A stretch of DNA of 64,000 nucleotides from DASZBX01 sp035943635 (GTDB lineage: Bacteria; Actinomycetota; Actinomycetes; Streptomycetales; Catenulisporaceae): NCBI GenBank assembly GCA_035943635.1, contig DASZBX010000128.1, positions 22,996 through 86,995 of the forward strand, read 5' to 3'. Below, piece after piece: positions 7,800 to 18,247 of this stretch. The position numbers and the translations under genes were made by a program. Positions within the stretch are counted from its first letter, which is position 1. The number at the start of each line of letters is the position of its first letter. The notes under the pieces are model-generated. The model worked only from the letters and a program-made list of their open reading frames with translations. It did not search any database and had not been told where the DNA came from.

Positions 7800-9137
7800 T
7801 CAGCTCGTCCGGTGCGCGCCCCGGGCGGCGACCGCCGCGAAGAACTCGACCTGCGGCAGGGCCGTGCGGACCGACTCGGTGACCTGGTCCACCAGCGCCA
7901 GCGGGACCAGCGCGATGGCGCTGCCGCCGAAGCCGCCGCCGGTCATCCGCGCGCCGAGCGCGCCGCCCTGCAGCGCGGCCTCGACCACCACGTCCAGTTC
8001 CTCGCAGGAGACCTCGTAGTCGTCCCGCAGCGAGTAGTGCGAGGCCGTCATCAGCCGGCCGGCCGCCGCCGCGCGCTCCTCGTCCAGCGCACCGGCCCCG
8101 AGCAGGGCGACGAACTGCCGTACCCGCGCGTTCTCGGTCACCACGTGCCGCACCCGGCGGAAGGAGATCTCGTCCAGGTGCTCGCGGGCGTCCTCGAGGG
8201 CGCGCTCGACGACCTCCTCGGTCGGCTCGCCGTCCGCGGCCACCGCCGCATCGCCCTGCGCCGCGGCCTCGTGCGCGCCGAGCTCGCGCAGGGAGCTCAG
8301 GCCCAGCACCGCGGCCGCCTTCTCGCACCGGCCGCGCCGCTCCGGGTAGCCGGAGTCGCCCAGGTCGTGCTGGGCCCGGGTGTCGCAGACCAGCAGGGTC
8401 AGCTCGGCCTGGGCCAGGTCGAACGGGAACGGGGTGATGGCCAGGTTGCGGGTGTCGATGAACAGCACGCTGCCGTCCTCGCCGAAGCTGGAGGCGAGCT
8501 GGTCCAGCGGGCCGCACGGCATGCCGACGTAGTCGTTCTCGGCCTGCTGGGCCAGCCGGGCCAGGTCGCCCGCGGTCGGCTCCGCCCCGGCCAGCCCGGT
8601 CAGGGCCAGCGCGGTGGCGCACTCGAGCGCGGCGGACGAGGACAGCCCGGCCCCGACCGGCACGGTCGAGCTGAACGCCAGGTCGGCCCCGGCGAACTCG
8701 GCCGGCAGGAATCCGGCCTCGCGCAGCACCCAGGCGATGCCGGCCGGGTACGCGGTCCAGGTCGCGTCCTTGGCGGTGGCCGGCTTGGGCACCCCGGCCG
8801 CGCCCGGGGCCGAGGCCTCGGGCGCGGCCGGCGCGGGCTCGGCCGGCTCCGGCTCGGCCGAGCGGCCCGGGGACAGGTCGGCCAGGGCGATCAGGGCCGC
8901 CTGGCCCCCGCCGCCCGAGCTGATCATCCGCAGGACGCCGTCCGTGCGCGGCGCGGCGGCCACGTGGGTGTACCGGTCGATCGCCATCGGGAGCACGAAA
9001 CCGGCGTTGTAGTCGGTGTGCTCACCGATCACGTTCACCCGGCCCGGCGCCGACCACACCCCGGCCGGGGAGTAGCCGTAGGTCGCCGTGAACAGGTCCA
9101 GAGCCCGGGAACTCTCCGCGTGCTGGTCCTTACTCAT
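7800..9137 (-). CDS. galK: Galactokinase
   Basis: 445 aa from ATG 9137. Signatures of the GHMP kinase family are clear: GRVNVIGEHTDYNAGFVLP near the N-terminus (galactose binding), VGAGLSSSAALE (ATP loop), GPLDQLASSFG, and GARMTGGGFGGSAIAL near the end. It phosphorylates galactose at C1, the first Leloir step after epimerisation. It overlaps the end of galT by 4 bp (ATGA), so the two are translationally coupled. It is longer than the usual ~380-390 aa because of a Pro/Ala/Glu-rich insert around residues 92-122 and a second one near residues 285-300. Confidence 0.95.
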   Translation of the reverse strand: MSKDQHAESSRALDLFTATYGYSPAGVWSAPGRVNVIGEHTDYNAGFVLPMAIDRYTHVAAAPRTDGVLRMISSGGGGQAALIALADLSPGRSAEPEPAEPAPAAPEASAPGAAGVPKPATAKDATWTAYPAGIAWVLREAGFLPAEFAGADLAFSSTVPVGAGLSSSAALECATALALTGLAGAEPTAGDLARLAQQAENDYVGMPCGPLDQLASSFGEDGSVLFIDTRNLAITPFPFDLAQAELTLLVCDTRAQHDLGDSGYPERRGRCEKAAAVLGLSSLRELGAHEAAAQGDAAVAADGEPTEEVVERALEDAREHLDEISFRRVRHVVTENARVRQFVALLGAGALDEERAAAAGRLMTASHYSLRDDYEVSCEELDVVVEAALQGGALGARMTGGGFGGSAIALVPLALVDQVTESVRTALPQVEFFAAVAARGAHRTS

Positions 9138-10540
9138 GGGATCGACACCTCTCTCAGTTGCGCCGCGGCCCGTTCCGGGGAAACGTCGTTCATGAAGGCG
9201 CCCATACCCGATTCGGTCCCGGCCAGGTACTTCAGCTTGTCCGCCGTGCGCTGGACGGTGAACAGCTCCAGGTGCAGGGCCAGTTCCGTCCGCTCGCCCG
9301 GCGCGCGCACCGGGGCCTGGTGCCAGGCCGCGATGTACGGGGTCGGCTGCGGGCGGTCGAACAACCGGTCGAACCGGCGCAGCAGCTCCAGGTAGACGTG
9401 CGGGAAGTCGGCCCGCTGCCCGTCGTCGAGCCCGGTGAAGTCGGCCACCCGGCGGCGCGGGTACAGATGCACCTCGTACGGCCAGTGCGCCGCGAAGGGT
9501 ACGAACGCCACCCAGTGCTCGCTGTCGACCACCACCCGGGGACCGGCCAGCTCGGTCTCCAGCAGGTCCTCGAACAGGTTGCGCCCGTGCCGTTCGCGGT
9601 ACTGGGCCGCGTTGGCCAGCGCCCGCTGGGTCTTCGGGGTGACGTACGGGAAGGCGTAGATCTGCCCGTGCGGGTGCGACAGGGTCACCCCGATCTCGGT
9701 CCCGCGGTTCTCGAAGCAGTAGACCTGCCGGATCCCGGGCAGCGCGGACAGCTGCGCGGTCCGGTCGGTCCAGGCCTCGAGCACCAGGCCGACCTGCTTG
9801 GTGCTCAGCCTGGCGAACGAGGAGTCGTGCTCCGAGGTGAAGCAGACCACCTCGCACCGGCCGGCTCCGGAGCGGGAGAGCTGGATCGGCTCGTCGTCGG
9901 CGGTCCGGGCGGACTGGCCGATCGGCGCGCCGGCGCCGTGCCCGACCGGGGCGTGCCCGGCGGACGCGGCCAGCGCGCGGCCCAGACTCAGGCTGCCGTC
10001 CGCGGGCCGGGCCGGGTCCTCGATCAGGGCGACGCCGGTGCCGGCGCCGTCCGGCGGGGCCGGATCGACCGAACTGCCGACGGCGTGCGCGCCCTCGGCC
10101 GGACCGGCGGCGGCGCCGGCCAGGCTCATCAGCTCGCGCACCGCGGGTTCGTCCTCGGCCGGCCACCGGGTGTTCTGCGCCTCGGCGGCCGCGCTGGTGC
10201 TCGGCCGGGCCTTGGTTCCGGCCAGCGACGGGAAGCGGTTCTCAAAAACCACCACCTCGTACCGCGGAGCTGGAATCTCGCTCTGCCAGGCCGCCGTACT
10301 GGGACACAGCGGACAGTTGGCGGCCGGCGGATGGTAGATCCGCCCCTGCCGGTGCGCGGCCACGGCGACCCACTCCCCGAGCACGGGGTCGTAGCGGGTC
10401 TCGCTACTGGTCACCACCGGATCCAGGCTTCTGGTGTCCGGATAGGCGGCGAGAGCCTCGGCGTCGCCGGAGTCAAAGTAGATCAGCTCTCGGCCGTCCG
10501 CGAGGTGGGTGACGGTCTTTTTCACAGGTGCGACCTCCAT
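9134..10540 (-). CDS. galT: Galactose-1-phosphate uridylyltransferase
   Basis: 468 aa from ATG 10540 (an upstream in-frame start at 10564 is less likely). A zinc-type CPLCPS motif lies near residue 85, ENRFPSL follows, and the active-site HPHGQIYAFPYVTPK carries the His-Pro-His nucleophile motif. It transfers UMP between UDP-glucose and galactose-1-phosphate. Typical GalT is ~350 aa; here ~95 residues of low-complexity Ala/Gly/Pro sequence separate the ENRFPSL region from CEVVCFTSEHD. It is the first gene of a galT-galK operon, divergent from a DeoR-type regulator that is the likely controller. Confidence 0.93.
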   Translation of the reverse strand: MEVAPVKKTVTHLADGRELIYFDSGDAEALAAYPDTRSLDPVVTSSETRYDPVLGEWVAVAAHRQGRIYHPPAANCPLCPSTAAWQSEIPAPRYEVVVFENRFPSLAGTKARPSTSAAAEAQNTRWPAEDEPAVRELMSLAGAAAGPAEGAHAVGSSVDPAPPDGAGTGVALIEDPARPADGSLSLGRALAASAGHAPVGHGAGAPIGQSARTADDEPIQLSRSGAGRCEVVCFTSEHDSSFARLSTKQVGLVLEAWTDRTAQLSALPGIRQVYCFENRGTEIGVTLSHPHGQIYAFPYVTPKTQRALANAAQYRERHGRNLFEDLLETELAGPRVVVDSEHWVAFVPFAAHWPYEVHLYPRRRVADFTGLDDGQRADFPHVYLELLRRFDRLFDRPQPTPYIAAWHQAPVRAPGERTELALHLELFTVQRTADKLKYLAGTESGMGAFMNDVSPERAAAQLREVSIP

Positions 10541-10675
10541 CGCACGTAAGTAAACACGGTTCAACGATAACGCACAAGAGCTGGCGTCAAATCGAACAGT
10601 TCAGAGGCCGTGGCCGTCGTACACTGGATGCCGTCGGCAGCCCGGCGAGGACGCGGTAAAAGGGAGAAGACTCAA
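10541..10675. promoter_or_regulatory. Divergent promoter region galT / DeoR regulator
   Basis: These 135 bp separate the galT start (leftward) from the regulator start (rightward). The part from 10545 to 10605 is AT-richer and holds GTTCAACGATAAC and TCAAATCGAACAG. I cannot define a clean repeat, but DeoR proteins normally bind in such a region and are released by a sugar phosphate. Confidence 0.45.
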
Positions 10676-11491
10676 GTGGCCACAGTGGAGGGTGACGACA
10701 GTCGCGGACTGCTCGCCGAGCAGCGCCGCGCGGCGATCGCCGCGCAGGTGCGCGCGACCGGCGGGGTGCGGGTCACCGAACTGGTGTCCCGGTTCGCCGT
10801 CTCCGACATGACGATCAGGCGCGACCTGGACGTCCTGGCCCGGGACGGCCTGGTGGACAAGGTGCACGGCGGGGCGGTGGCGCTGAGCGAGTCCAGCGCG
10901 CACGAGCCCGGGTTCGAGGCGAAGAGCGACCTGGAGATCGACGCCAAGGAGGCCATAGCGGCCGCCGCGGCCTCCCGGGTCCAGCCCGGCGGGGCGGTGG
11001 CGCTGTCCGCGGGCACCACCACCTACGCGCTGGCCCGGAAGCTGACCGAGGTGCCGGAACTGACCGTGGTGACCAATTCGATCCGGATCGCCGAGCTGTT
11101 CGCCGGCCGCCAGCACCGCGGCAGTCACCGCAGCAGCCCCACGGTGGTGCTCACCGGCGGCCTGCGCACGCCCTCGGACGCCCTGGTCGGCCCGGTGGCC
11201 GACGCGGCGATCCGCTCGCTGAACTTCGACCTGGTCTTCGTGGGCTGCCACGGCATCTCCACCCAGGCCGGGCTGTCCACGCCGAACCTGGCCGAGGCCG
11301 AGACCAACCGGGCCATGATCGCCGCGGCCCGGCAGGTGATCGCGGTGGCCGACCACTCGAAGTGGGCCGTGCGCGGACTGTCCACCTTCGCCCAGCTGAG
11401 CGCGGTGGACGTGTGGATCACCGACGCCGGCCTGCCCGACGACGCCCGGGCCGAGGCGGCCGAGTTCGTCGGGGAGATCGTCCTGGTGTGA
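10676..11491 (+). CDS. DeoR/GlpR family transcriptional regulator
   Basis: 271 aa; GTG 10676 is chosen because GGGAGAAG lies just upstream, while the in-frame start at 10610 has no SD. The N-terminal winged helix (~10-65) reads RFAVSDMTIRRDLDVLARDG then LVDKVHGGA, the DeoR hallmark. The C-terminal part is a DeoRC sugar-phosphate sensor (SAGTTTYALARKL, FVGCHGISTQAGLSTPN, VADHSKW). It probably represses galTK and responds to galactose-1-phosphate or a related ester; this is inferred from the divergent arrangement. Confidence 0.88.
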   Translation: MATVEGDDSRGLLAEQRRAAIAAQVRATGGVRVTELVSRFAVSDMTIRRDLDVLARDGLVDKVHGGAVALSESSAHEPGFEAKSDLEIDAKEAIAAAAASRVQPGGAVALSAGTTTYALARKLTEVPELTVVTNSIRIAELFAGRQHRGSHRSSPTVVLTGGLRTPSDALVGPVADAAIRSLNFDLVFVGCHGISTQAGLSTPNLAEAETNRAMIAAARQVIAVADHSKWAVRGLSTFAQLSAVDVWITDAGLPDDARAEAAEFVGEIVLV

Positions 11492-11624
11492 GCCGGGGCG
11501 GGGAGAGCGGGACGGGGGCGGGCCCGGGCGGCCCCGGCCCGGGGCCGTCATCCGGGACAGTTATTAAGGTCGTCCTCATAGTGCGGCTGTTCTTACGGCC
11601 TCCCCGGCCGCAGCCCCGGCCCGG

Positions 11625-11839
11625 TAGACGAGTTGTTCCGGATTCTGGCACTTGAGCCGAGTTGCCGGGTGGTGCGTTAACCTGCCGGGTGGGTGTGCAC
11701 GGCGAAACGGCTCAGCGGTGGTGGCTGGGTGTGCGCCGCGGCCGACCGCATACTCTGTCGTCTGTGGTTGGCCGCGGCGTGCGGCCGGGCGCCGCCGATC
11801 AGCTGTTTCGCCGCGTCAGAATTCGGAACAACTCGTCTA
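11625..11839. mobile_element. MITE-like palindromic element A, 215 bp
   Basis: The ends are 23-bp inverted repeats with one mismatch: 11625-11647 begins TAGACGAGTTGTTCCG, and 11817-11839 is its complement. The interior has no gene but contains a second complementary pair (GCCGCGGCCGACC against GGTTGGCCGCGGC, ~11736-11784). The termini suggest a TA target duplication. Its right end shares CTA with the next element. I read it as a non-autonomous transposable element or a strongly folded RNA-coding element. Confidence 0.6.
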
Positions 11840-12006
11840 GGAGTCCGCTGAAGATCTTGGAATGGCCTGGACGGTCGCAGCCGGCTGTGTGGGCGATTCG
11901 GCCAAGCCGCCCCAATCCTTTGGTGGCTTTGGGCGGTTTGGCCGGATCGTCCACGCGGCCGGATCCGACCGCCCAGGCCGTTTCAAGATCTTCAGCGGAC
12001 TCCTAG
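11837..12006. mobile_element. MITE-like palindromic element B, 170 bp
   Basis: The left end CTAGGAGTCCGCTGAAGATC (11837-11856) is repeated in inverted form at 11987-12006. Complementarity continues inward over ~45 bp with three mismatches, and an inner pair (CGGCCAAGCCGCC against GGCGGTTTGGCCG) extends the stem almost to the middle. CTAG at both ends could be a 4-bp target duplication, as in YTAR-targeting IS5-group elements; since CTAG is itself palindromic this is not proof. It contains no transposase. Confidence 0.62.
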
Positions 12007-12122
12007 GCTGGAAGTGGCTAAGGTGGGGGCTTGCACCGGGACGGCGGCGGGGGAACCCCGGCCGCCGGTTTCCGCGTCAGTCCTCAGGACCGGGCATCGA
12101 GCGTGAAGTGGGAGAACGCACA

Positions 12123-13763
12123 GTGACGGACAGTTGGACCGGTTCGCCGGGGGACGACCCGCGCAGCCGCGGGGTCCGCAAGGCGATCGGCGTGGGCTCC
12201 CTGGTGGGCATCCTGATCGCCGGGGCGGTGCTGCTGTTCGCCAGCGGCAAGGTCGGCCCGGCCAAGCAGGTGGACGGCTTCGTGCCGCTCGGCTCGGACT
12301 TCGGCACCTCCTCGTTCCAGACCGGCCAGGCGTTCCTGCAGGACTGGCAGTCCGGCAACCTCAAGGCCGCGGCGAACATCACCGACGACCCGTCCGCCGC
12401 ACTGGCCGCGCTGACCCAGTACCAGAGCGGGCTCAAACTCAGCGGCCTGACGGTCTTCCCGGGCCAGGTCAACAGCGTCGGCTACATGACGTTCAGCGTC
12501 CAGGCCCAGGCCGGCGCGCCCGCGGCGCCCTGGTCCTACGGCTCCGGGCTGGCGATCTACCAGGGCACCACGGCCCAGGACAACCACTGGTTCGTCAAGT
12601 GGTCCCCGACCGTGCTGTTCAGCACCCTGGCCGCCGGGCAGAAGTTCGCCCTCGGCACCATCCCGGCCACCGCGACCACGGTCACCGACAGCGGCGGCAC
12701 CCCGCTGACCCCGGCGAACGCGCCGAGCCTGGCGAACGTCATCTCCGCGCTGGAGAAGACCGCGCCGGTGTCCTCCGGCAGCACGCCCGGCCAGGAGGTG
12801 CAGATCACCGACGCGTCCGGGAAGGTGGTGGCGAACGTGACCAAGATCTCCGACCCGCTGAACGTCAACGCGGTCAAGACCACGATCAGCCTGCCGGTCC
12901 AGGCGGCCGCCGAGCACGCGGTCAAGGAGCACGCGAACAGCTCGATGGTGGTGATCCAGCCGTCCACCGGCAACATCCTGGCGATCGCCAACAACGACGG
13001 CAACGGCCTGGACACCGCCCTGCTCGGCGGGGTCGCGCCCGGCTCGACGTTCAAGATCATCACGTCCGCGATGCTGATCAACAACGGCACGCTCAGCAGC
13101 ATCGACGAGAACGTGCCGTGCCCGCCGACCCTGGTCGCCGACGGCCAGACCCTGCATAACAGCGAGGGCGAGTCGGGTGACAGCACCTTCGAGAACGACT
13201 TCGCCCAGTCCTGCAACAACGCGTTCAGCAGCTTCTACAACAAGACCACCGGCCCCGACCTGGCCAGCGCGGCGACCCAGTACTTCGGCTTCAACACGGC
13301 GTGGAACATCGGCCTGAACCAGCCGACCGTCTACGGCCATGTGCCCACCTCCTCCGGCGCGCTGCTGGCCGAGCAGCTGGTCGGCCAGGGCAACGTCACC
13401 GCCAACCCGCTGGCGATGGCCTCGGTCGCCGCCACCATCGCCACCGGCAGCTTCAAGCAGCCGATCCTGGTCCCCGGCACCACCCAGGTCTCGGCCACCC
13501 CGCTGTCCGGCAGCACCGACAGCCAGATGAAGACCCTGATGCGCTCGGTGATCACCACCGGCACCCTCGGCGGCGTGTTCGGCGGCGAGGCGGGCGTCTA
13601 CGGCAAGACCGGCACCGCCGAGGTCCAGGGCCAGCTGCCCAACAGCTGGACCGTCGCCTACAAGGACGACTTCTCGGTCTGCGCCCTGGCCATCGCCGGC
13701 AACTTCGGCGCCTCGGCCGCCGGCCCGGAGACCAAGTCCCTGCTGGACGCGATCGACCCGTGA
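12123..13763 (+). CDS. Class B penicillin-binding protein with MecA_N-type NTF2 domain
   Basis: 546 aa from GTG 12123, behind GGGAG; an in-frame extension upstream runs into the palindromic element and is not real. One membrane anchor (~23-43) is followed by an NTF2-like domain (~65-180, PF05223 type, TGQAFLQDWQSGNLKAAANI) and a transpeptidase domain. Active-site motifs are STFK (Ser308, Lys311), SCN (Ser363) and KTGT (Lys495). It would cross-link peptidoglycan outside the membrane. The N-terminal domain is that of MecA-like PBPs and of actinobacterial PbpA-like proteins. It stands alone outside any division cluster, so it is probably an accessory, sporulation-linked or beta-lactam-tolerant PBP. 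The last role is speculation. Confidence 0.88.
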   Translation: MTDSWTGSPGDDPRSRGVRKAIGVGSLVGILIAGAVLLFASGKVGPAKQVDGFVPLGSDFGTSSFQTGQAFLQDWQSGNLKAAANITDDPSAALAALTQYQSGLKLSGLTVFPGQVNSVGYMTFSVQAQAGAPAAPWSYGSGLAIYQGTTAQDNHWFVKWSPTVLFSTLAAGQKFALGTIPATATTVTDSGGTPLTPANAPSLANVISALEKTAPVSSGSTPGQEVQITDASGKVVANVTKISDPLNVNAVKTTISLPVQAAAEHAVKEHANSSMVVIQPSTGNILAIANNDGNGLDTALLGGVAPGSTFKIITSAMLINNGTLSSIDENVPCPPTLVADGQTLHNSEGESGDSTFENDFAQSCNNAFSSFYNKTTGPDLASAATQYFGFNTAWNIGLNQPTVYGHVPTSSGALLAEQLVGQGNVTANPLAMASVAATIATGSFKQPILVPGTTQVSATPLSGSTDSQMKTLMRSVITTGTLGGVFGGEAGVYGKTGTAEVQGQLPNSWTVAYKDDFSVCALAIAGNFGASAAGPETKSLLDAIDP

Positions 13764-13870
13764 CGCGGCGGGCGGCGCGGCCGACGTGTGCCGCTGCCTG
13801 TGTGCTGTGAACATCCCGTCCGGGCCGTGGGGGCCAACCCTGCGGTCCGGACTTTTCGCCGAGGAGGAAT

Positions 13871-14047
13871 ACGGCCGAGCAAGGCACTCGGGATGAACTG
13901 CGCGAGCGGCGGATGGCCGAGCCCGGCGCGCAGGAGGCGTACGAGGCGGCTCAACGCGACTTCCTACTCGGAGAGGCTGCGCGCCAGGCGCGGCAGACCG
14001 AACCCGGGTCGACGCCGGATCAGCGCGCCCCGCGCCGCCTGCTGTGA
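13871..14047 (+). pseudogene. Fragment resembling the N-terminus of an XRE/HigA-type antitoxin
   Basis: A perfect AGGAGG (13862-13867) is followed, 3 nt later, by ACG GCC GAG in a frame that reads RDELRERRMAEPGAQEAYE and then AQRDFLLGEAARQ before a stop at 14045-14047. This resembles the helical start of XRE-family antitoxins, which precedes their HTH; the HTH itself is missing. The codon at the expected start is ACG, one base from ATG. An internal ATG (13913) could give a 44-aa peptide. A decayed antitoxin gene is the best guess. Confidence 0.35.
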
Positions 14048-14081
14048 AAGCCCAGACCGGCAAGCCCGTGCACCGCTGATC

Positions 14082-14666
14082 TCAGCCGCCGTACGGCCGG
14101 CTGGCGCGGGCCTCGGCCAGCGCCGTGGCCCACCAGGCGAGTTGGTCGAGCATGTCTTCGGCGGCGGAGTCGGCGTCGGGTTCGTCGAGCGGGCGGCCGT
14201 TCTGGTCGAAGCCGCGGTGCACCCGGGGGAAGCTGACCGTGTTGCGCACGGTCATGGCGTGCAGTTCGGCGAACACCAGGCGCAGCTGCTCCACGGCGCG
14301 CAGGCCGCCGCTGACGCCGCCGTAGGACACGAACGCGACCGGCTTGGCCCGCCACTCGTGGTGGTAGTGGTCGATGGCGATCTTCAGCGGGCCGGGGAAG
14401 CTGTGGTTGTACTCCGGGGTGACCACGGCGAACGCGGCCGCCTCGGCCAGCCGGACTCCGAGCGCCTCGGCGCCGGCCAGGCGCGGTTCGGCCGTCTCGA
14501 AGCCGATCTCGGCCAGGTCGACCACGTCGACGTCGTAGCCGCCGTGCTGCCGGGCCTGTCCGGCGAACCAGTCGGCGACGACCGGGCCGCGCCGCCCGGG
14601 CCGGGTGCTGGCGATGATGACGACCAGACGCAGGGGCGGGGCCGGGGGAGCGGAGTCGCTGGACAC
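14082..14666 (-). CDS. NADPH-dependent FMN reductase family protein
   Basis: 194 aa from GTG 14666, with AAGGAG 12-17 nt upstream; an in-frame start at 14717 lacks an SD. The flavodoxin-like fold is recognisable from VVIIASTRPGRRGPVVADW (phosphate-binding loop) and TPEYNHSFPGPLKIAIDHY (FMN site), with SYGGVSGGLRAVEQL following. Such enzymes reduce FMN, quinones, azo dyes or chromate with NAD(P)H. It is divergent from the RecD2-like helicase gene, with 181 bp between the starts. No partner oxygenase is nearby. Confidence 0.87.
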   Translation of the reverse strand: MSSDSAPPAPPLRLVVIIASTRPGRRGPVVADWFAGQARQHGGYDVDVVDLAEIGFETAEPRLAGAEALGVRLAEAAAFAVVTPEYNHSFPGPLKIAIDHYHHEWRAKPVAFVSYGGVSGGLRAVEQLRLVFAELHAMTVRNTVSFPRVHRGFDQNGRPLDEPDADSAAEDMLDQLAWWATALAEARASRPYGG

Positions 14667-14834
14667 GGTCGGTAGTTCTCCTTCTGGGGACGTCGAACCG
14701 GTCTGCGATACCAGCACGAACCACTACGCACGCTACTACGAGACCCGGCCCGCCCGATCCGCCGTGCCCGGCCCGCCGCCGAAGCCGCCCCAACCAGCCG
14801 CGCCATCCCCCAGACCACCGTCGTCCCCACCGGC

Positions 14835-14847
14835 TAACCTAGGACCC

Positions 14848-14850
<3 letters not shown>
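14835..14850 (+). promoter_or_regulatory. Probable leaderless promoter of the helicase gene
   Basis: TAACCT (14835-14840), a good actinomycete -10, ends 7 nt before GTG 14848. No SD is visible, so transcription probably starts at or next to the start codon. Confidence 0.5.
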
Positions 14851-17130
<2,280 letters not shown>

Positions 17131-17154
17131 GCCGGTTTACGTGCCGGTACCCGC

Positions 17155-17820
17155 TCAGCCCTGGGGTCCCTGCGGGGGCTGGTACGGCGGCTGCTGCGGG
17201 GGCTGGTACGGAGCCTGCGGAGGCTGGTACGGAGCCTGCGGGGGCTGGTACGGGGCCTGCGGCTGGCCGTAGTCGACCGGCGGCGGGTAGCCGCCCTGCT
17301 GCGGGTACTGCTGGCCGACCACCGGGGCGCCCGGCTGCTTCTGGAACGCGGCGCCGATGTTGTTGAGCGTGCCGCCCGAGGCGGTGAACCCCAGGTAGCC
17401 GATCACGGCGGTGGCCAGGGCCAGGACCAGGCCCACGTAGGTGCCGAAGCTGGCGCCGGCGCTCACGCCGCCGGTGAAGGCGTCGGCGGGCACGGACGGG
17501 TAGGTCAGCCAACGGATCAGCACGATCACGAAGGCGACGACACCCACGATGGCAAGTAGAGCGTCCCCACCCGGCAGCGTGACCTTCTGCTCGAACGCCG
17601 GCAGGACCGCGAGCACGCCGACCGCGAGGAGCAGAACCATCGGGAACCAGGCCCCGATGCCTACACTCCAGGCGTTGCCGCTGGTGCTGTAGTCGCCGAT
17701 TCCGAGGTCTGCGGCGCCCTTGACGGACACCGTGTACCACGGCAGGAAGCTGTTGACGAAGGCGAGTAGTCCCACTACCGCCAATATCCGGTCATTACGA
17801 CCGAGCTTCTCCAGATTCAA
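17155..17820 (-). CDS. Four-helix membrane protein with Pro/Gln/Tyr repeat tail
   Basis: 221 aa. The start is TTG 17820, chosen because GGGAGGGA lies immediately upstream and the reading begins MNLEKLGRNDRILAV. Four hydrophobic segments span ~12-30, 58-75, 88-106 and 127-146. The C-terminal third is a cytoplasmic tail with YQPPQ-type repeats (QAPYQPPQ three times, then variants). Such tails are common on actinomycete DUF-type membrane proteins and often bind partners or form condensates. No enzyme motif is present and its function is unknown. It converges on the helicase gene with a 24-bp gap. Confidence 0.75.
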   Translation of the reverse strand: MNLEKLGRNDRILAVVGLLAFVNSFLPWYTVSVKGAADLGIGDYSTSGNAWSVGIGAWFPMVLLLAVGVLAVLPAFEQKVTLPGGDALLAIVGVVAFVIVLIRWLTYPSVPADAFTGGVSAGASFGTYVGLVLALATAVIGYLGFTASGGTLNNIGAAFQKQPGAPVVGQQYPQQGGYPPPVDYGQPQAPYQPPQAPYQPPQAPYQPPQQPPYQPPQGPQG

Positions 17821-18247
17821 GATCCCTCCCTAAGATCAATATCTGCAATTGAGTTTGTTCCCCTGTGTGATACCACGTGGCTGATGTCAGCGGTGGCAGG
17901 GCCCGGGTAGTGCGCCGAACGGTCGCCTGGGCGCGCTGAACGGTTGTCGACGCCGTCCGGCCCGCCCGCTCCCGAGGTCTCCCACCCGGTTCGCAGGGGT
18001 TGGTCCCGCTGGTCGGCCGGGGGCCGGGCGGTCACGCGGCGCAAGCCTACCCGATCTACCCGGATCCGGCGCGGTGCGTCGGAAAGGCATGGCCTTGCGG
18101 GCCCTGTCGATCTCTGCCGGCACGGTTGCGCGGTTACTGAAATGGAGCCCGGAAGGACTTCCGGAGGACTTTGATGATTGACGGGCCGGAGGGTAAAGAA
18201 TCTTCGATCAAGGCAATGATCACTGGGCGGAAGCGGGAAAAGAAAGA
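17821..18247. other. 427-bp gap upstream of the membrane-protein gene
   Basis: 17821-17880 is AT-richer than its surroundings and should hold the leftward promoter (AATTGCAGATATTGATC on the minus strand). The rest, up to the kinase stop at 18248, shows no convincing gene. Confidence 0.45.

Noticed and set aside
11862..12122. In-frame N-terminal extension of the PBP
   Set aside because: It lies inside palindromic element B and lacks codon bias; GTG 12123 has an SD and starts a normal anchor.
14605..14847. Upstream extension of the helicase
   Set aside because: Pro-rich nonsense overlapping the divergent promoter; -10 TAACCT and GTG 14848 explain the start.
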